The notes under the pieces: model-generated
Database searches by the model: none
The model's input: the letters and a program-made list of their open reading frames with translations, nothing else
Told to the model about the DNA's origin: nothing
Translations under genes and position numbers: made by a program
Shown: piece by piece, positions 1 to 7,972 of the stretch
Layout of the letters: each line of letters begins with the position of its first letter
How positions within the stretch are numbered: the first letter of the stretch is position 1
From: Paenibacillus contaminans
GTDB taxonomy: Bacteria; Bacillota; Bacilli; Paenibacillales; NBRC-103111
Length of the DNA: 64,000 bases
Direction: 5' to 3'
NCBI RefSeq assembly: GCF_003285015.1
Contig: NZ_QMFB01000040.1
Span: 1 to 64,000 of the forward strand

Positions 1-112
1 CCCCTTAGATTCATCGGATTAACCTAGGGGGTTTTCCAATGTCTATTCTAAGGGGTGCACTTCATGATGGCCGAGGGTGCGTTTTTTGGTGAAAGCTAAT
101 GGGCGGGGATGC

Positions 113-883
113 CTAGAGATTAAAGGCGCCGGTTATGTGCAAGTCTGTGCCCGTTACTTGACTGGACTCATCCGAGAGCAAATAAATGACGCCGTAGGCC
201 ATATCTTCGTTTGTCTGAAGACGCCCGCTCGGAATTGCTTCCTTCGCAATCGATTCCAGTTCAGCCATAGATGTCCCTTCCTTGGCCAGTAATTCCATTT
301 CCCCCTCGGAGGCTACCCAGCCTACCGTAATCCAATTGGATCGTATGCGATCGCGTGCATACTGACCGGCGATGTGCTTGCTTAGCGTATGAAGCGCCCC
401 CTTCGAGCAGGCATAGGCTGCAAGTCTCTCCGAACCTTTATACCCGTGCGTGGAACCCATATGAATGATAGATCCTCCACCGCTCTTTTTCATGGCGATC
501 ACGGCATATTTCGAACAGAAGAAAGCAGACTTCGCATTGACGTCAAAAATCCGGTCATAAAGCTCCTCATCCGTCTCCAGCAAACTTGCTCGCGGAAAAA
601 TCCCTGCATTGTTAATCAAACCGTCGATTTTCCCATACTTCTCCACACAAGTATCCATCAGTTTCCGGCAATTGGCGACCTGACTCAAATCTCCATGTAT
701 GAAGACAGCCTCCGTACCATATAAGCTCGAGATTTCATCAACGAATTTCCGGCCATCCCGTTCATTTCTGCCGCCTATGACTAAATTCGCTCCTTCTGCA
801 GCAATCATCCGTGCGATCCCTTTACCGATTCCTTTCGTCCCGCCTGTGATGACGACAGACTTTCCCTTCAATCTGCCCGGCAT
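113..883 (-). CDS. SDR family NAD(P)-dependent oxidoreductase
   Basis: A short-chain dehydrogenase of 256 residues, the normal length for a classical cytosolic SDR that oxidises or reduces a hydroxyl group. The nucleotide-binding motif TGGTKGIG is at residues 13-20, NNAG at 91-94, and the catalytic Ser, Tyr and Lys at about 144, 157 and 161 (YACSK). The reading frame is open further upstream. The first candidate ATG (at 901) shares a base with the stop codon of the preceding gene (TAATG). An ATG 18 bases later (at 883) has a strong AAGGGGGG ribosome binding site five bases before it, so I chose that one. It is the last gene of a four-gene operon with an enolase-superfamily dehydratase, a GH4 glycosidase and an aldolase-like protein, so a sugar or sugar-acid dehydrogenase is likely. 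The exact substrate cannot be read from sequence. Downstream (1-112) I see only an 8-bp inverted repeat, at 1-8 and 48-55. Confidence 0.9.
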   Translation of the reverse strand: MPGRLKGKSVVITGGTKGIGKGIARMIAAEGANLVIGGRNERDGRKFVDEISSLYGTEAVFIHGDLSQVANCRKLMDTCVEKYGKIDGLINNAGIFPRASLLETDEELYDRIFDVNAKSAFFCSKYAVIAMKKSGGGSIIHMGSTHGYKGSERLAAYACSKGALHTLSKHIAGQYARDRIRSNWITVGWVASEGEMELLAKEGTSMAELESIAKEAIPSGRLQTNEDMAYGVIYLLSDESSQVTGTDLHITGAFNL

Positions 884-900
884 GCTGTCCCCCCTTGCCA

Positions 901-2034
901 TTACTTTCTGCGGCTTTCCCAGCCCGATTCGAATAACCGCAAAAAATTCTGGTCTCCGTACGGGTATTTCACTATCCGCTCTTCGATTAGGTCCGTTCCA
1001 AGACCCGGGGTGTCCGGTATTTCGATATACCCGTCCTTGACAACAGCCGTATTCGCCAAAATTTCCTTCGTCCATTCCGTATTCGTATCGTCAAAGCACT
1101 CCTGAATGAGCAAATTAGGGACGGCGGCCCCGATATGTGCGTTCACCAGCGTGCACAACGGACTTTGCGCATTATGAGGAGCAATATAGCTTTCATGCGC
1201 CTCTGCAATCGCCGCCGCTTTCATCATCATGCTGATGCCCCCGATGAGCAGCACTTCCGGTTGGGCGATGCTCACCGCTTTACTCTCCACCAGCTCGGCT
1301 ATTTCCCGTAACGAAGTCGATCGTTCGCCGCTGGCTACAGGTATGGGAATTCGGCGCGCTACTTCGATAGTTGCGGCAATATCCGTAGACATAACCGGCG
1401 TTTCGAAGAACATCGGGTTGAACTCGGCCAACGCATGCCCTATCTTCACAGCTGTGCTAACAGAAAATCGATCATGCGCTTCGATTAATAAATCCACATT
1501 GTCTCCAACCGCATCCCTTACCGCACGAACGATGGCAAGCGACAGTTTTTCTTCTTCCCGATCGAGGAATCGATACGCATGGCCGAAAGGATCGAACTTA
1601 AGCGCCGTATACCCTTTAGCTACGACTTTAAGCGCGGCTTCGGCAAAGAAACCGGGATCTCGCGGTCCGCGATACCACCCGTTCGCATAAGCGCGAATAC
1701 GCGGTCTCATCTTTCCACCAAGCAGCTGCCATACCGGAACGTCCAAGCTCTTGCCGAGAATATCCCAGCACGCTTGCTCAATGCCTGACATGGCAATCGA
1801 ATAACCCAGGAATAACCCTTTTTTCATAGAATCGTAGATTTCTCCAATATTGCGCGGATCTTTGCCTATAAATAACGGCTTCATCTCATGAACGGCAGCT
1901 TCATGGGGTTTGGTCTGCAGCCCTCCGGTTACCTCGCCTAATCCGGTAATGCCTTCATCCGTATACAGCTTCACAAACACCCAATTTTTCCATTCGTTTC
2001 CGACAACAAACGTTTTCACATCAATAATTTTCAT
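901..2034 (-). CDS. mandelate racemase/muconate lactonizing enzyme family protein, galactonate dehydratase-like
   Basis: An enolase-superfamily enzyme of 377 residues. It has the N-terminal capping domain and a TIM barrel carrying the metal ligands Glu185 (in IEAHDRF), Glu211 (FFETPV) and Glu237 (SGER). His187 and His287 (APHN) sit where D-galactonate dehydratase-type enzymes keep their catalytic histidines. Family knowledge: such enzymes use Mg2+ to abstract the proton next to a carboxylate and eliminate water from aldonic acids, giving 2-keto-3-deoxy acids. The GH4 glycosidase and DHDPS-family aldolase next door fit a sugar-acid route, but the precise acid (galactonate, gluconate, rhamnonate or other) is inference. 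The ribosome binding site AGAGGGG lies seven bases before the ATG. The stop codon overlaps an upstream candidate start of the SDR gene, so the two are probably translationally coupled. Confidence 0.88.
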   Translation of the reverse strand: MKIIDVKTFVVGNEWKNWVFVKLYTDEGITGLGEVTGGLQTKPHEAAVHEMKPLFIGKDPRNIGEIYDSMKKGLFLGYSIAMSGIEQACWDILGKSLDVPVWQLLGGKMRPRIRAYANGWYRGPRDPGFFAEAALKVVAKGYTALKFDPFGHAYRFLDREEEKLSLAIVRAVRDAVGDNVDLLIEAHDRFSVSTAVKIGHALAEFNPMFFETPVMSTDIAATIEVARRIPIPVASGERSTSLREIAELVESKAVSIAQPEVLLIGGISMMMKAAAIAEAHESYIAPHNAQSPLCTLVNAHIGAAVPNLLIQECFDDTNTEWTKEILANTAVVKDGYIEIPDTPGLGTDLIEERIVKYPYGDQNFLRLFESGWESRRK

Positions 2035-2079
2035 CGGTATGCCCCTCTACATTTCAATGGATGGAGTTCCCTCTATACG

Positions 2080-3423
2080 CTATTTCTTCTTGCCGAAATG
2101 TCTGGCTAATCCTTCATTCCGCGGATCGCCCAACCATTCGTTCAACAAGCCCTCCGCTTGCTCAATCGTTCTCGTTCGAGGATCGTATAGCAGAAATTGC
2201 ATGAGGTATTCCGGATCCCCCGTTCGCATAGCCTGGACGATACATTCCGTCTTGTGCCAGCGCGGAATCATCTCTCCGACCACAATCTTATCGGGCAGCG
2301 GCGCGGAAGTAATCCCGTGGATACCGGATCCGTTCACTACAGCCGGGCACTCGATCACAAGATCCTCGGGAAATCCTTGTACGATTTGCCCCTTATTCGG
2401 GATATTGACTTGGTATACCGCTTCCTTATCGTTTACTAGCGAATTAATGATGGGTATGATTTGTTCGCCCCCTTGAACGGGTTTGAAAAACTCCGTTACT
2501 TTCCCGTGTTTCCCGGAAACGGCGCGCTCAATTTTCTCGAGGTTTTTCTGCGTAAGCTCCAAATACATGCCCCAACCGATCTCGGAATCGAAGCCGCCGT
2601 TCGGACCGAACCAGCGTTTCTTCGTTTCAAGATCCGTATGATACCACCAGCCCACAACGCGCGGCGCATCGCCAATCGGCAATAATCCGAACCGCTTATA
2701 CTGATCGATGGCCCCACGGGTCATTTGCATGTCCATAAAATTGCTTTGCGGCTCTTGCCAATACGCTTCCGCTTTCCGCTCGATCCATTCATCCAGAAGC
2801 GGATACGCATCTTTTCCCTTGTAGAGAAAATCCGTCATCCAAATCCAATGATTAAAACCTTTCATTTTGGCGCTCACATGCTCTTTCTCTAACCCCAATA
2901 CGCGGGCTACGTCCAAATATCCGTAATGACCATGACACAAACCGAGCACATTAATACCGGTTTCCCGGTGCATAAACGTACACCCTTCGAATACGGGATT
3001 TGCGGATTGAATCAATAAGGCATTCGGACAAATGCGTTCCATGTCTCGAGCAACTTCAAGGAAGAAGGCCATTTGCGGAAAATCCTGCAGCGGTACGCCT
3101 CGGTAATAGCCATGCCGCTCTCCCATGCCTCGCTGCGCTTCCGTCCAATCATGTCCGCCTACCTGAGCGGTATTAATAACGAAATCGGCCCCCTGAAGAG
3201 CAATCCGGTGATCAGTCGTCGTCGAGAACGAGAGGTCCCCGTCAATAGCCTCGGCCAGCATTTGCGCTAATTGATGAATCACCTTTAACCGTCCCTCATC
3301 AATGTCCATCAATACGACGTGACTTCCTCTCAAACCCGAATTGACGCATAAATCACGTACGATACCTGCTGAGAACACCGCACTCCCAGCTCCGATGATT
3401 GCAATCTTCACCTTGCTCCCCAT
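2080..3423 (-). CDS. glycoside hydrolase family 4 protein (alpha-galacturonidase/alpha-glucuronidase-like)
   Basis: A GH4 enzyme of 447 residues, the usual family length. These cytosolic glycosidases need NAD+ and Mn2+ and cleave by a redox-elimination mechanism. The N-terminal Rossmann motif IGAGSAVFS is at residues 10-18. The active-site cysteine motif reads CHGHYGY, with Cys163, His164 and Gly165. CHG-type motifs are associated with GH4 enzymes acting on uronic acids, and CHS with alpha-galactosidases, so an alpha-galacturonidase or alpha-glucuronidase activity is preferred but not proven. No membrane segment or signal peptide is present. The start has a very good AGGAGG site. The gene sits between an aldolase-like gene and a sugar-acid dehydratase gene, which suits release of a uronic acid from a short transported oligosaccharide. 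Confidence 0.88.
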   Translation of the reverse strand: MGSKVKIAIIGAGSAVFSAGIVRDLCVNSGLRGSHVVLMDIDEGRLKVIHQLAQMLAEAIDGDLSFSTTTDHRIALQGADFVINTAQVGGHDWTEAQRGMGERHGYYRGVPLQDFPQMAFFLEVARDMERICPNALLIQSANPVFEGCTFMHRETGINVLGLCHGHYGYLDVARVLGLEKEHVSAKMKGFNHWIWMTDFLYKGKDAYPLLDEWIERKAEAYWQEPQSNFMDMQMTRGAIDQYKRFGLLPIGDAPRVVGWWYHTDLETKKRWFGPNGGFDSEIGWGMYLELTQKNLEKIERAVSGKHGKVTEFFKPVQGGEQIIPIINSLVNDKEAVYQVNIPNKGQIVQGFPEDLVIECPAVVNGSGIHGITSAPLPDKIVVGEMIPRWHKTECIVQAMRTGDPEYLMQFLLYDPRTRTIEQAEGLLNEWLGDPRNEGLARHFGKKK

Positions 3424-3463
3424 CCCAATTCCTCCTTCTAGCTATGCTTGAATGCAAACGTGC

Positions 3464-4363
3464 TTACACTTTAAATAATGGTTTTAAATCTTCCAGAATT
3501 TGATCCAACTCCCTATGATCATAAGCATCTAGTGCGCAATGCCCCGCTTTTCGTATATAAGCGCTCTCTATAATGCCTCTGCGCTTCAAGACCCCCTTGT
3601 AAACGGCAAGGCCATACATGCCTTCCATGTTAAGCAGCGGCAGCATCCGATTGAATAAGTCGCGAGCCGCTCGTTGATCCCCGGACTCTAGCAGGTCCCA
3701 TAGCTGTACGTGCACATCGCAGATTTCGCAGGCCGGCATCGTCCCGTCCACACCGCGCGCATACTCGTCAAGCAGATGTCTGCCCGCTACTCCGCCCTGA
3801 ATTGCTTTTAATTTATGTCCGGCAAGCTCTTTAATTTTCGTAATATTGGGTCCAGGGGGCCAACATTCTTCTTTAATGCAATTCACCGTATCCGTCACAT
3901 CCATGATCGTCACAAGCAATTCTGCCGACAGCGGTGTGCCTACGGGCGGCATATTGTTCTGGATCCACACGGGTAAACCTTTCGCTTCCTTATCGATGAC
4001 TTGATAGTAGTGAATGATTTCTTCCGGGGCGGCTTTCTTGATATAAGGCGGCATTGCGATGAAAGAATCCGCGCCAACCTCTCGGGCATACCTCGCATGG
4101 TAAGCTGCATGTTCTGCAGTGGTGCCTGCAACGCCGGCAACAACAGGAATGATACCGCCTGCTTCCTCGACAGCAATGCGTACGACTCGTTTACGCTCTT
4201 CATCCGTGAGCGCGATAAACTCGCTCGCGTTCACCGGTGTGACAACGCCATGTGCGCCTGATTTCAAGCAAAACTGAACAATGTTTCGTAATCCCTGCTC
4301 ATCTAATTGTCCATCCTCTTTGAATGGGGTTGGGGGTATAGCGAACACGCCTCGCAGTTTCAT
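3464..4363 (-). CDS. dihydrodipicolinate synthase family protein (aldolase-like)
   Basis: A class I aldolase-type TIM-barrel protein of 299 residues from the DapA/NanA/KDG-aldolase family. The Schiff-base lysine is Lys164 in the CIKEE strand, and the substrate-carboxylate loop reads TPVNASEF near 42-49. One point is odd: the position that normally carries the catalytic tyrosine (YNVP in DapA) reads NNMP, so Asn136 replaces Tyr. The reaction may therefore differ from DHDPS or KDG aldolase; dehydratase or lyase activities exist in this family. It is the first gene of the operon with GH4, dehydratase and SDR genes, with a GGAAGG ribosome binding site 10 bases upstream. A 2-keto-3-deoxy sugar acid is the likely substrate (inference from the neighbours). 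Confidence 0.85.
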   Translation of the reverse strand: MKLRGVFAIPPTPFKEDGQLDEQGLRNIVQFCLKSGAHGVVTPVNASEFIALTDEERKRVVRIAVEEAGGIIPVVAGVAGTTAEHAAYHARYAREVGADSFIAMPPYIKKAAPEEIIHYYQVIDKEAKGLPVWIQNNMPPVGTPLSAELLVTIMDVTDTVNCIKEECWPPGPNITKIKELAGHKLKAIQGGVAGRHLLDEYARGVDGTMPACEICDVHVQLWDLLESGDQRAARDLFNRMLPLLNMEGMYGLAVYKGVLKRRGIIESAYIRKAGHCALDAYDHRELDQILEDLKPLFKV

Positions 4364-4537
4364 TTATATCCCGCCTTCCTTTTACAGTTTTTTTATATGA
4401 AGCCTTATGGCTGCATACCTGCATCAAGCATTGACTACCGACAACCACCCTCCTATCGGAATCCTTCCATTCAGTCTTTCTGCGGCTTATCGTAGCCCGA
4501 TCTTTCGTTACAAGTCGATATCCAAATGTTTGGCGGA

Positions 4538-4573
4538 CAAAAAGAAAGATCGAACCGCTTGTGCGATTCGATC
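4538..4573 (-). terminator. rho-independent terminator of the LacI-DHDPS-PfkB operon
   Basis: On the minus strand a stem with seven pairs (GATCGAA with TTCGATC, 4548-4554 and 4567-4573) is followed by TTTCTTTTTG (4538-4547). It lies 125 bases beyond the PfkB stop. The rest of the 335-base gap (4364-4698) holds a short GC-rich palindrome near 4600 and the leader of the next operon; I see no further gene in it. Confidence 0.65.
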
Positions 4574-4698
4574 CGATCATGCGTATATCCGATATGGCGC
4601 GCGGCTTAAAGCCCGCCGTTCATTACGAAACGATGTTCAAATGTTCGGTGCTCCGCCGCATGGCTATTAGGGAATCCAAAGGTCGGCGGCATCCGCCG

Positions 4699-5637
4699 TC
4701 AATCCGTTTTGGCGCCCGCGATAAACGCGAGCACATCCTCGTGCCGGGGCACGCTGCCGGCGCCGCCGATCCGCTGTGTCGCCAGCGCCCCGCTCGCGTT
4801 CGCGAACATCAGCATATCGGGGTCGCTCATGCCCGACAAGAAACCGTAAATCAAGCCGGCATTGAACGAATCGCCGGCACCGGTCGTGTCGACCGGGGTG
4901 ACGCGGAACGGCTTGCCCTCCAGGCGGGAGCCGTCCGCGCCGTAGAGTACGGCGCCGGCGCCGCCGCATTTGACAGCCACGCGTCCGCGCGATTCCGGCA
5001 ACCTTGCCGCCGACTCCTCCAGCGTCGATCCCGGGAAGATCCGGGTAAACTCGTCGCGGCTCGGGATGAACAGATCGGTTGCCGTCAACAGGCGGCCGAT
5101 CGCATCGGCATGCCAGTCTTCGTTCGGGTCCCAGCCGGTGTCGAAGGATGTGGTGACGCCGGCGTTCCGGGCTTTGGCGAAGACATCCTGCCAGTGGCCG
5201 CGCATCCCTTCTTGCAGAAAGTAAGAGCCGAAGTGAATATGATTGCCTTGCATATACGCAGCTTCCGGAATATGGCGAGGCTCCAAACTGCGGATCGAGC
5301 CCATGTAGGTCAGCAGCGCGCGGTCCTTGGCCGTCGACATCGAGATCGTAACGCCGGTGCGGATAGCGGGATCGACGGTCACGTAAGACGTGTCGATCCC
5401 TGCCTGCCGCAGCGACCCGATCATAAATCTGCCGTAGTCGTCGTCGCCGACGACGCCGACGAACGAGACGTCCGCGCCAAGCCCTGCAAGCACGCAGGCC
5501 GTGATGGCGGAGGAGGAGCCCATGGCCAGCTCGAACGTATCGGCCAGCTTCTCTTTGTTCCACTCCGGCAAAATGTCAATGCCGGTCAAAATAAGGTCGA
5601 CGTTTAATTCGCCGAGAATAAATACGCGATGTGTCAT
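4699..5637 (-). CDS. PfkB family carbohydrate kinase
   Basis: A ribokinase/PfkB-fold sugar kinase of 312 residues. It shows the N-terminal LGELNVD strand, an internal GDDDYGRF segment typical of the family, and the signature DTTGAGDSFNAGL with the catalytic base Asp256. The ATG at 5637 was chosen because GGGAGG lies six bases before it; an ATG 24 bases upstream has no such site. The gene follows a LacI regulator and a DHDPS-family protein, so a 2-keto-3-deoxy-gluconate kinase or another sugar-acid kinase would make sense. PfkB substrates cannot be read from motifs alone, and fructokinase, ribokinase or adenosine kinase activities remain possible. Confidence 0.88.
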   Translation of the reverse strand: MTHRVFILGELNVDLILTGIDILPEWNKEKLADTFELAMGSSSAITACVLAGLGADVSFVGVVGDDDYGRFMIGSLRQAGIDTSYVTVDPAIRTGVTISMSTAKDRALLTYMGSIRSLEPRHIPEAAYMQGNHIHFGSYFLQEGMRGHWQDVFAKARNAGVTTSFDTGWDPNEDWHADAIGRLLTATDLFIPSRDEFTRIFPGSTLEESAARLPESRGRVAVKCGGAGAVLYGADGSRLEGKPFRVTPVDTTGAGDSFNAGLIYGFLSGMSDPDMLMFANASGALATQRIGGAGSVPRHEDVLAFIAGAKTD

Positions 5638-5661
5638 GCTGCGCCTCCCGTTATGCAACAT

Positions 5662-6609
5662 TTATTGACGATCCGCAGCTTGAGAAGACGCGGCGATCCT
5701 TACCGGGAATGCTTGCGAAACGCTTCGGAATTGCTCGACCTCGAGCCGCTGCGAGGCGGTCAACACGACGCCGCGTTTGGCACGGGAATTGACGAGCAGA
5801 GGAACGCCTTCCAACTGCAAATAATATTTGGCGTTGAGCGAATAATTTTGCGTCTCCAATACGGACGAAAACCCGAGGAAGTTTTGCAGCGATTCCGCTT
5901 GCTCGGGCGAAGCTGGCCAATTGCGAACAAGCTCGACATACAGCTCCGGATGGAAGTTGGCCATCACGCCGCTGAATCCGGCATATCCAAGCCGGAGGCT
6001 GTGCAGCAGCGTCGCCGAGTTGGCGTTGAACAATTGCAAACCGCTTCCGGAGCATCTGCGGACGCGATCCTGCAGGATGGCGGGATCGCAGCAAGTATCC
6101 TTGAGGAACGAGAATCGTCCCGAAGCGGCGCACCAGTCGATCAGCTTTTCGGACAGCAATCTTTTGTACGGATACGGACATTCATACATACCGAAGCTCA
6201 TGTGAGGGAAAGCGTCCAAAATGACGCTCGCGCGCTCGATCCATACGTCGTCGGATTCCTCCGCGGCGGCCAGACGATTCGTGACCAAGACGAAAGCGTC
6301 GATCCCCGTATCGGAAACAAGGCGAATCTCTTCGAGCTGCTGCTCCAGCGAGTCGGAGACATGGCCGGAGGCGATGACGGGCACGCGTCCTGCCGCCTGC
6401 TTCACGACGAATGCGGCGAGCGCTTCGCGTTCCTCCGTTTCGAGAAAAAACATTTCGCTGGACTGGCAAACCGCGAACAAGCCGTCGACGCCTTTGGCGA
6501 TATACCATTCCACTAGCGCTGCAAGCGCTGAATAGTCGATCTGAAGCGAGTCGGTAAACGGGGTGATCATGGTCGGCCAAACGCCGGGTGCAATACGATT
6601 CGTAGTCAT
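5662..6609 (-). CDS. dihydrodipicolinate synthase family protein
   Basis: A second DapA/NanA-family TIM barrel, 315 residues. Lys170 in FLKDTCC is the probable Schiff-base residue and Tyr142 in GMYECPYP occupies the catalytic tyrosine place, so this copy keeps both key residues, unlike the homologue at 3464-4363. The start codon overlaps the stop of the LacI gene (ATGA), and the PfkB gene follows 24 bases downstream, so the three form one transcript. It probably cleaves or condenses a 2-keto acid linked to the substrate of the neighbouring kinase (inference). Confidence 0.85.
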   Translation of the reverse strand: MTTNRIAPGVWPTMITPFTDSLQIDYSALAALVEWYIAKGVDGLFAVCQSSEMFFLETEEREALAAFVVKQAAGRVPVIASGHVSDSLEQQLEEIRLVSDTGIDAFVLVTNRLAAAEESDDVWIERASVILDAFPHMSFGMYECPYPYKRLLSEKLIDWCAASGRFSFLKDTCCDPAILQDRVRRCSGSGLQLFNANSATLLHSLRLGYAGFSGVMANFHPELYVELVRNWPASPEQAESLQNFLGFSSVLETQNYSLNAKYYLQLEGVPLLVNSRAKRGVVLTASQRLEVEQFRSVSQAFPVRIAASSQAADRQ

Positions 6610-7628
6610 AGGTTCTTAACCTCCGGACAAGAATTACGGTACACGATATGCGTTGCGAACGTCTCGATGACGGCAAGCTCGCGGCCGGGGTCGATTAGCT
6701 TCGCAAGCAGCCCGATCGCGGCTGCCGCCATCCGCTCGACCGGCAGATGGACGCTTGTGAGCGAAGGAACGGTGAAGGCTGCGCCCTCTGAATCGTCGTA
6801 ACCGACGACCTGGATTTGTCCGGGCACCTCGATTCCCCGTTCTCGGAACGCCGTAAGCGCGCCGATCGCCATTTGATCGCAAAGCACGAATAACGCTTCC
6901 GGCAGCGGCGGACCGGACGACAAGCGGGCAGCGGCCTCGTATCCCCCTTGCTCGGAGAATGCGTCCAGCAGCCGATGTTCCCCGGCCACCAACATGCCGA
7001 GCCGCTCCGCCGTCTCCACAAAGCCCTCTTGTCTAAGCTGGATGGCTTGCGAGGAGACATGGGGGGTGATCAGACCGACTTGCCGGAAGCCCTTGGCATG
7101 GAACAATTCGGCCACCTCGCACCCTGACGCGTAATGATCGACCTGAATGGAACGGTACCCTTCCTGGCTTCGTTGATAAAGCACCACGGGCAGAGGCAGG
7201 TTCACCTGGCTGAGGTAGGCCAAATCGAGCTCGGTAGCGTTGGCGATAATCGCGCCGTTGAACCGCGTCCCGCGAAGCAAGCTAAGCTCTTTCCCGAGAC
7301 AGGAGGAGGCATACGGCTGAATGAGCAGCTCTACGCCGTTCTCCTGACAAAGCGGCGAGCTTTGGATGCCTTTGAGGAAGCGCCCCATCAGCGAGGAACG
7401 CGTGTCCCAAGTCCAAAACAGGGCGACGACCGGAACCCCGGTATCATCGGCAGTTCGAAGCCTCCTGGCAGGGATGTTCGGACGGTAGTTGAGCGCCCGT
7501 GCCGCCTCCCAAACCCGCTCCCGGGTAGCGGCTGCAATGCGCAGCGCGTCTCCCTTGCCGTTCAGGACGGCCGATACCGTGCCGTTCGATACGTTGGCTA
7601 ACTTGGCAATATCGCGAATTCCGCTCAT
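6606..7628 (-). CDS. LacI family transcriptional regulator
   Basis: A 340-residue repressor with an N-terminal helix-turn-helix (residues about 3-22, IRDIAKLANVSNGTVSAVLN), a hinge helix near 50-60 and a periplasmic-binding-protein-like effector domain. The recognition helix sequence VSNGTVSAVLNGKG is the LacI family pattern. It is the first gene of its operon and overlaps the next gene by four bases, so it likely controls its own transcription. Two inverted repeats with CG-centred LacI-type symmetry lie just upstream, between this gene and the divergent MFS transporter. The effector is probably a sugar or sugar-acid handled by the downstream enzymes. Confidence 0.93.
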   Translation of the reverse strand: MSGIRDIAKLANVSNGTVSAVLNGKGDALRIAAATRERVWEAARALNYRPNIPARRLRTADDTGVPVVALFWTWDTRSSLMGRFLKGIQSSPLCQENGVELLIQPYASSCLGKELSLLRGTRFNGAIIANATELDLAYLSQVNLPLPVVLYQRSQEGYRSIQVDHYASGCEVAELFHAKGFRQVGLITPHVSSQAIQLRQEGFVETAERLGMLVAGEHRLLDAFSEQGGYEAAARLSSGPPLPEALFVLCDQMAIGALTAFRERGIEVPGQIQVVGYDDSEGAAFTVPSLTSVHLPVERMAAAAIGLLAKLIDPGRELAVIETFATHIVYRNSCPEVKNL

Positions 7629-7648
7629 AAAAATAACTCCTTACTCCG

Positions 7649-7670
7649 TTTGCTAAAACGTTATAGCAAA
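7649..7670. promoter_or_regulatory. candidate LacI-family operator 1
   Basis: A perfect inverted repeat, TTTGCTA and TAGCAAA, is separated by eight bases around AACGTT. It begins 20 bases upstream of the LacI start codon. The size and the central CG are typical of LacI-family operators, so autorepression is likely. Confidence 0.55.
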
Positions 7671-7723
7671 ATATACAATTCGATCATAGTGGATTCCCTT
7701 ATCCTTTGTCAATTTATTTGGCG

Positions 7724-7740
7724 AACCAAACGGTTTGCTC
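7724..7740. promoter_or_regulatory. candidate LacI-family operator 2
   Basis: CAAAC and GTTTG face each other around one base (7727-7737), within a partly symmetric flank. It is a weaker copy of the operator type seen 60 bases away and lies in the same divergent control region (7629-7972). A TATAAT hexamer at 7922-7927 could be the -10 of the MFS promoter, but I see no good -35 for it. Confidence 0.4.
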
Positions 7741-7972
7741 GTTTATTGGCCAATTAGAGGAAACGCGTGTTAGCCTAACTTGGCTTGAATTAATCGATCA
7801 AACGCCGCTATAAATCTTCTGCTAAATGACTTCGAAATGACCGTATATGAAAGAAAGAATTCGCTTCACAACATGTTCATTTATAGACGCTAAAAAGTGA
7901 GCGGAAGTTCATTGCCCGTATTATAATGTTTACAACCGAACCATATAAAACATCACTAGGAGAATGATTACC

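Noticed and set aside
4561-5607. A 348-codon plus-strand frame opposite the PfkB gene, and a 298-codon minus-strand frame (4667-5563)
   Set aside because: Both are shadows of the GC-rich PfkB gene. They are Arg-rich with no family signal, while the PfkB frame has full family motifs.
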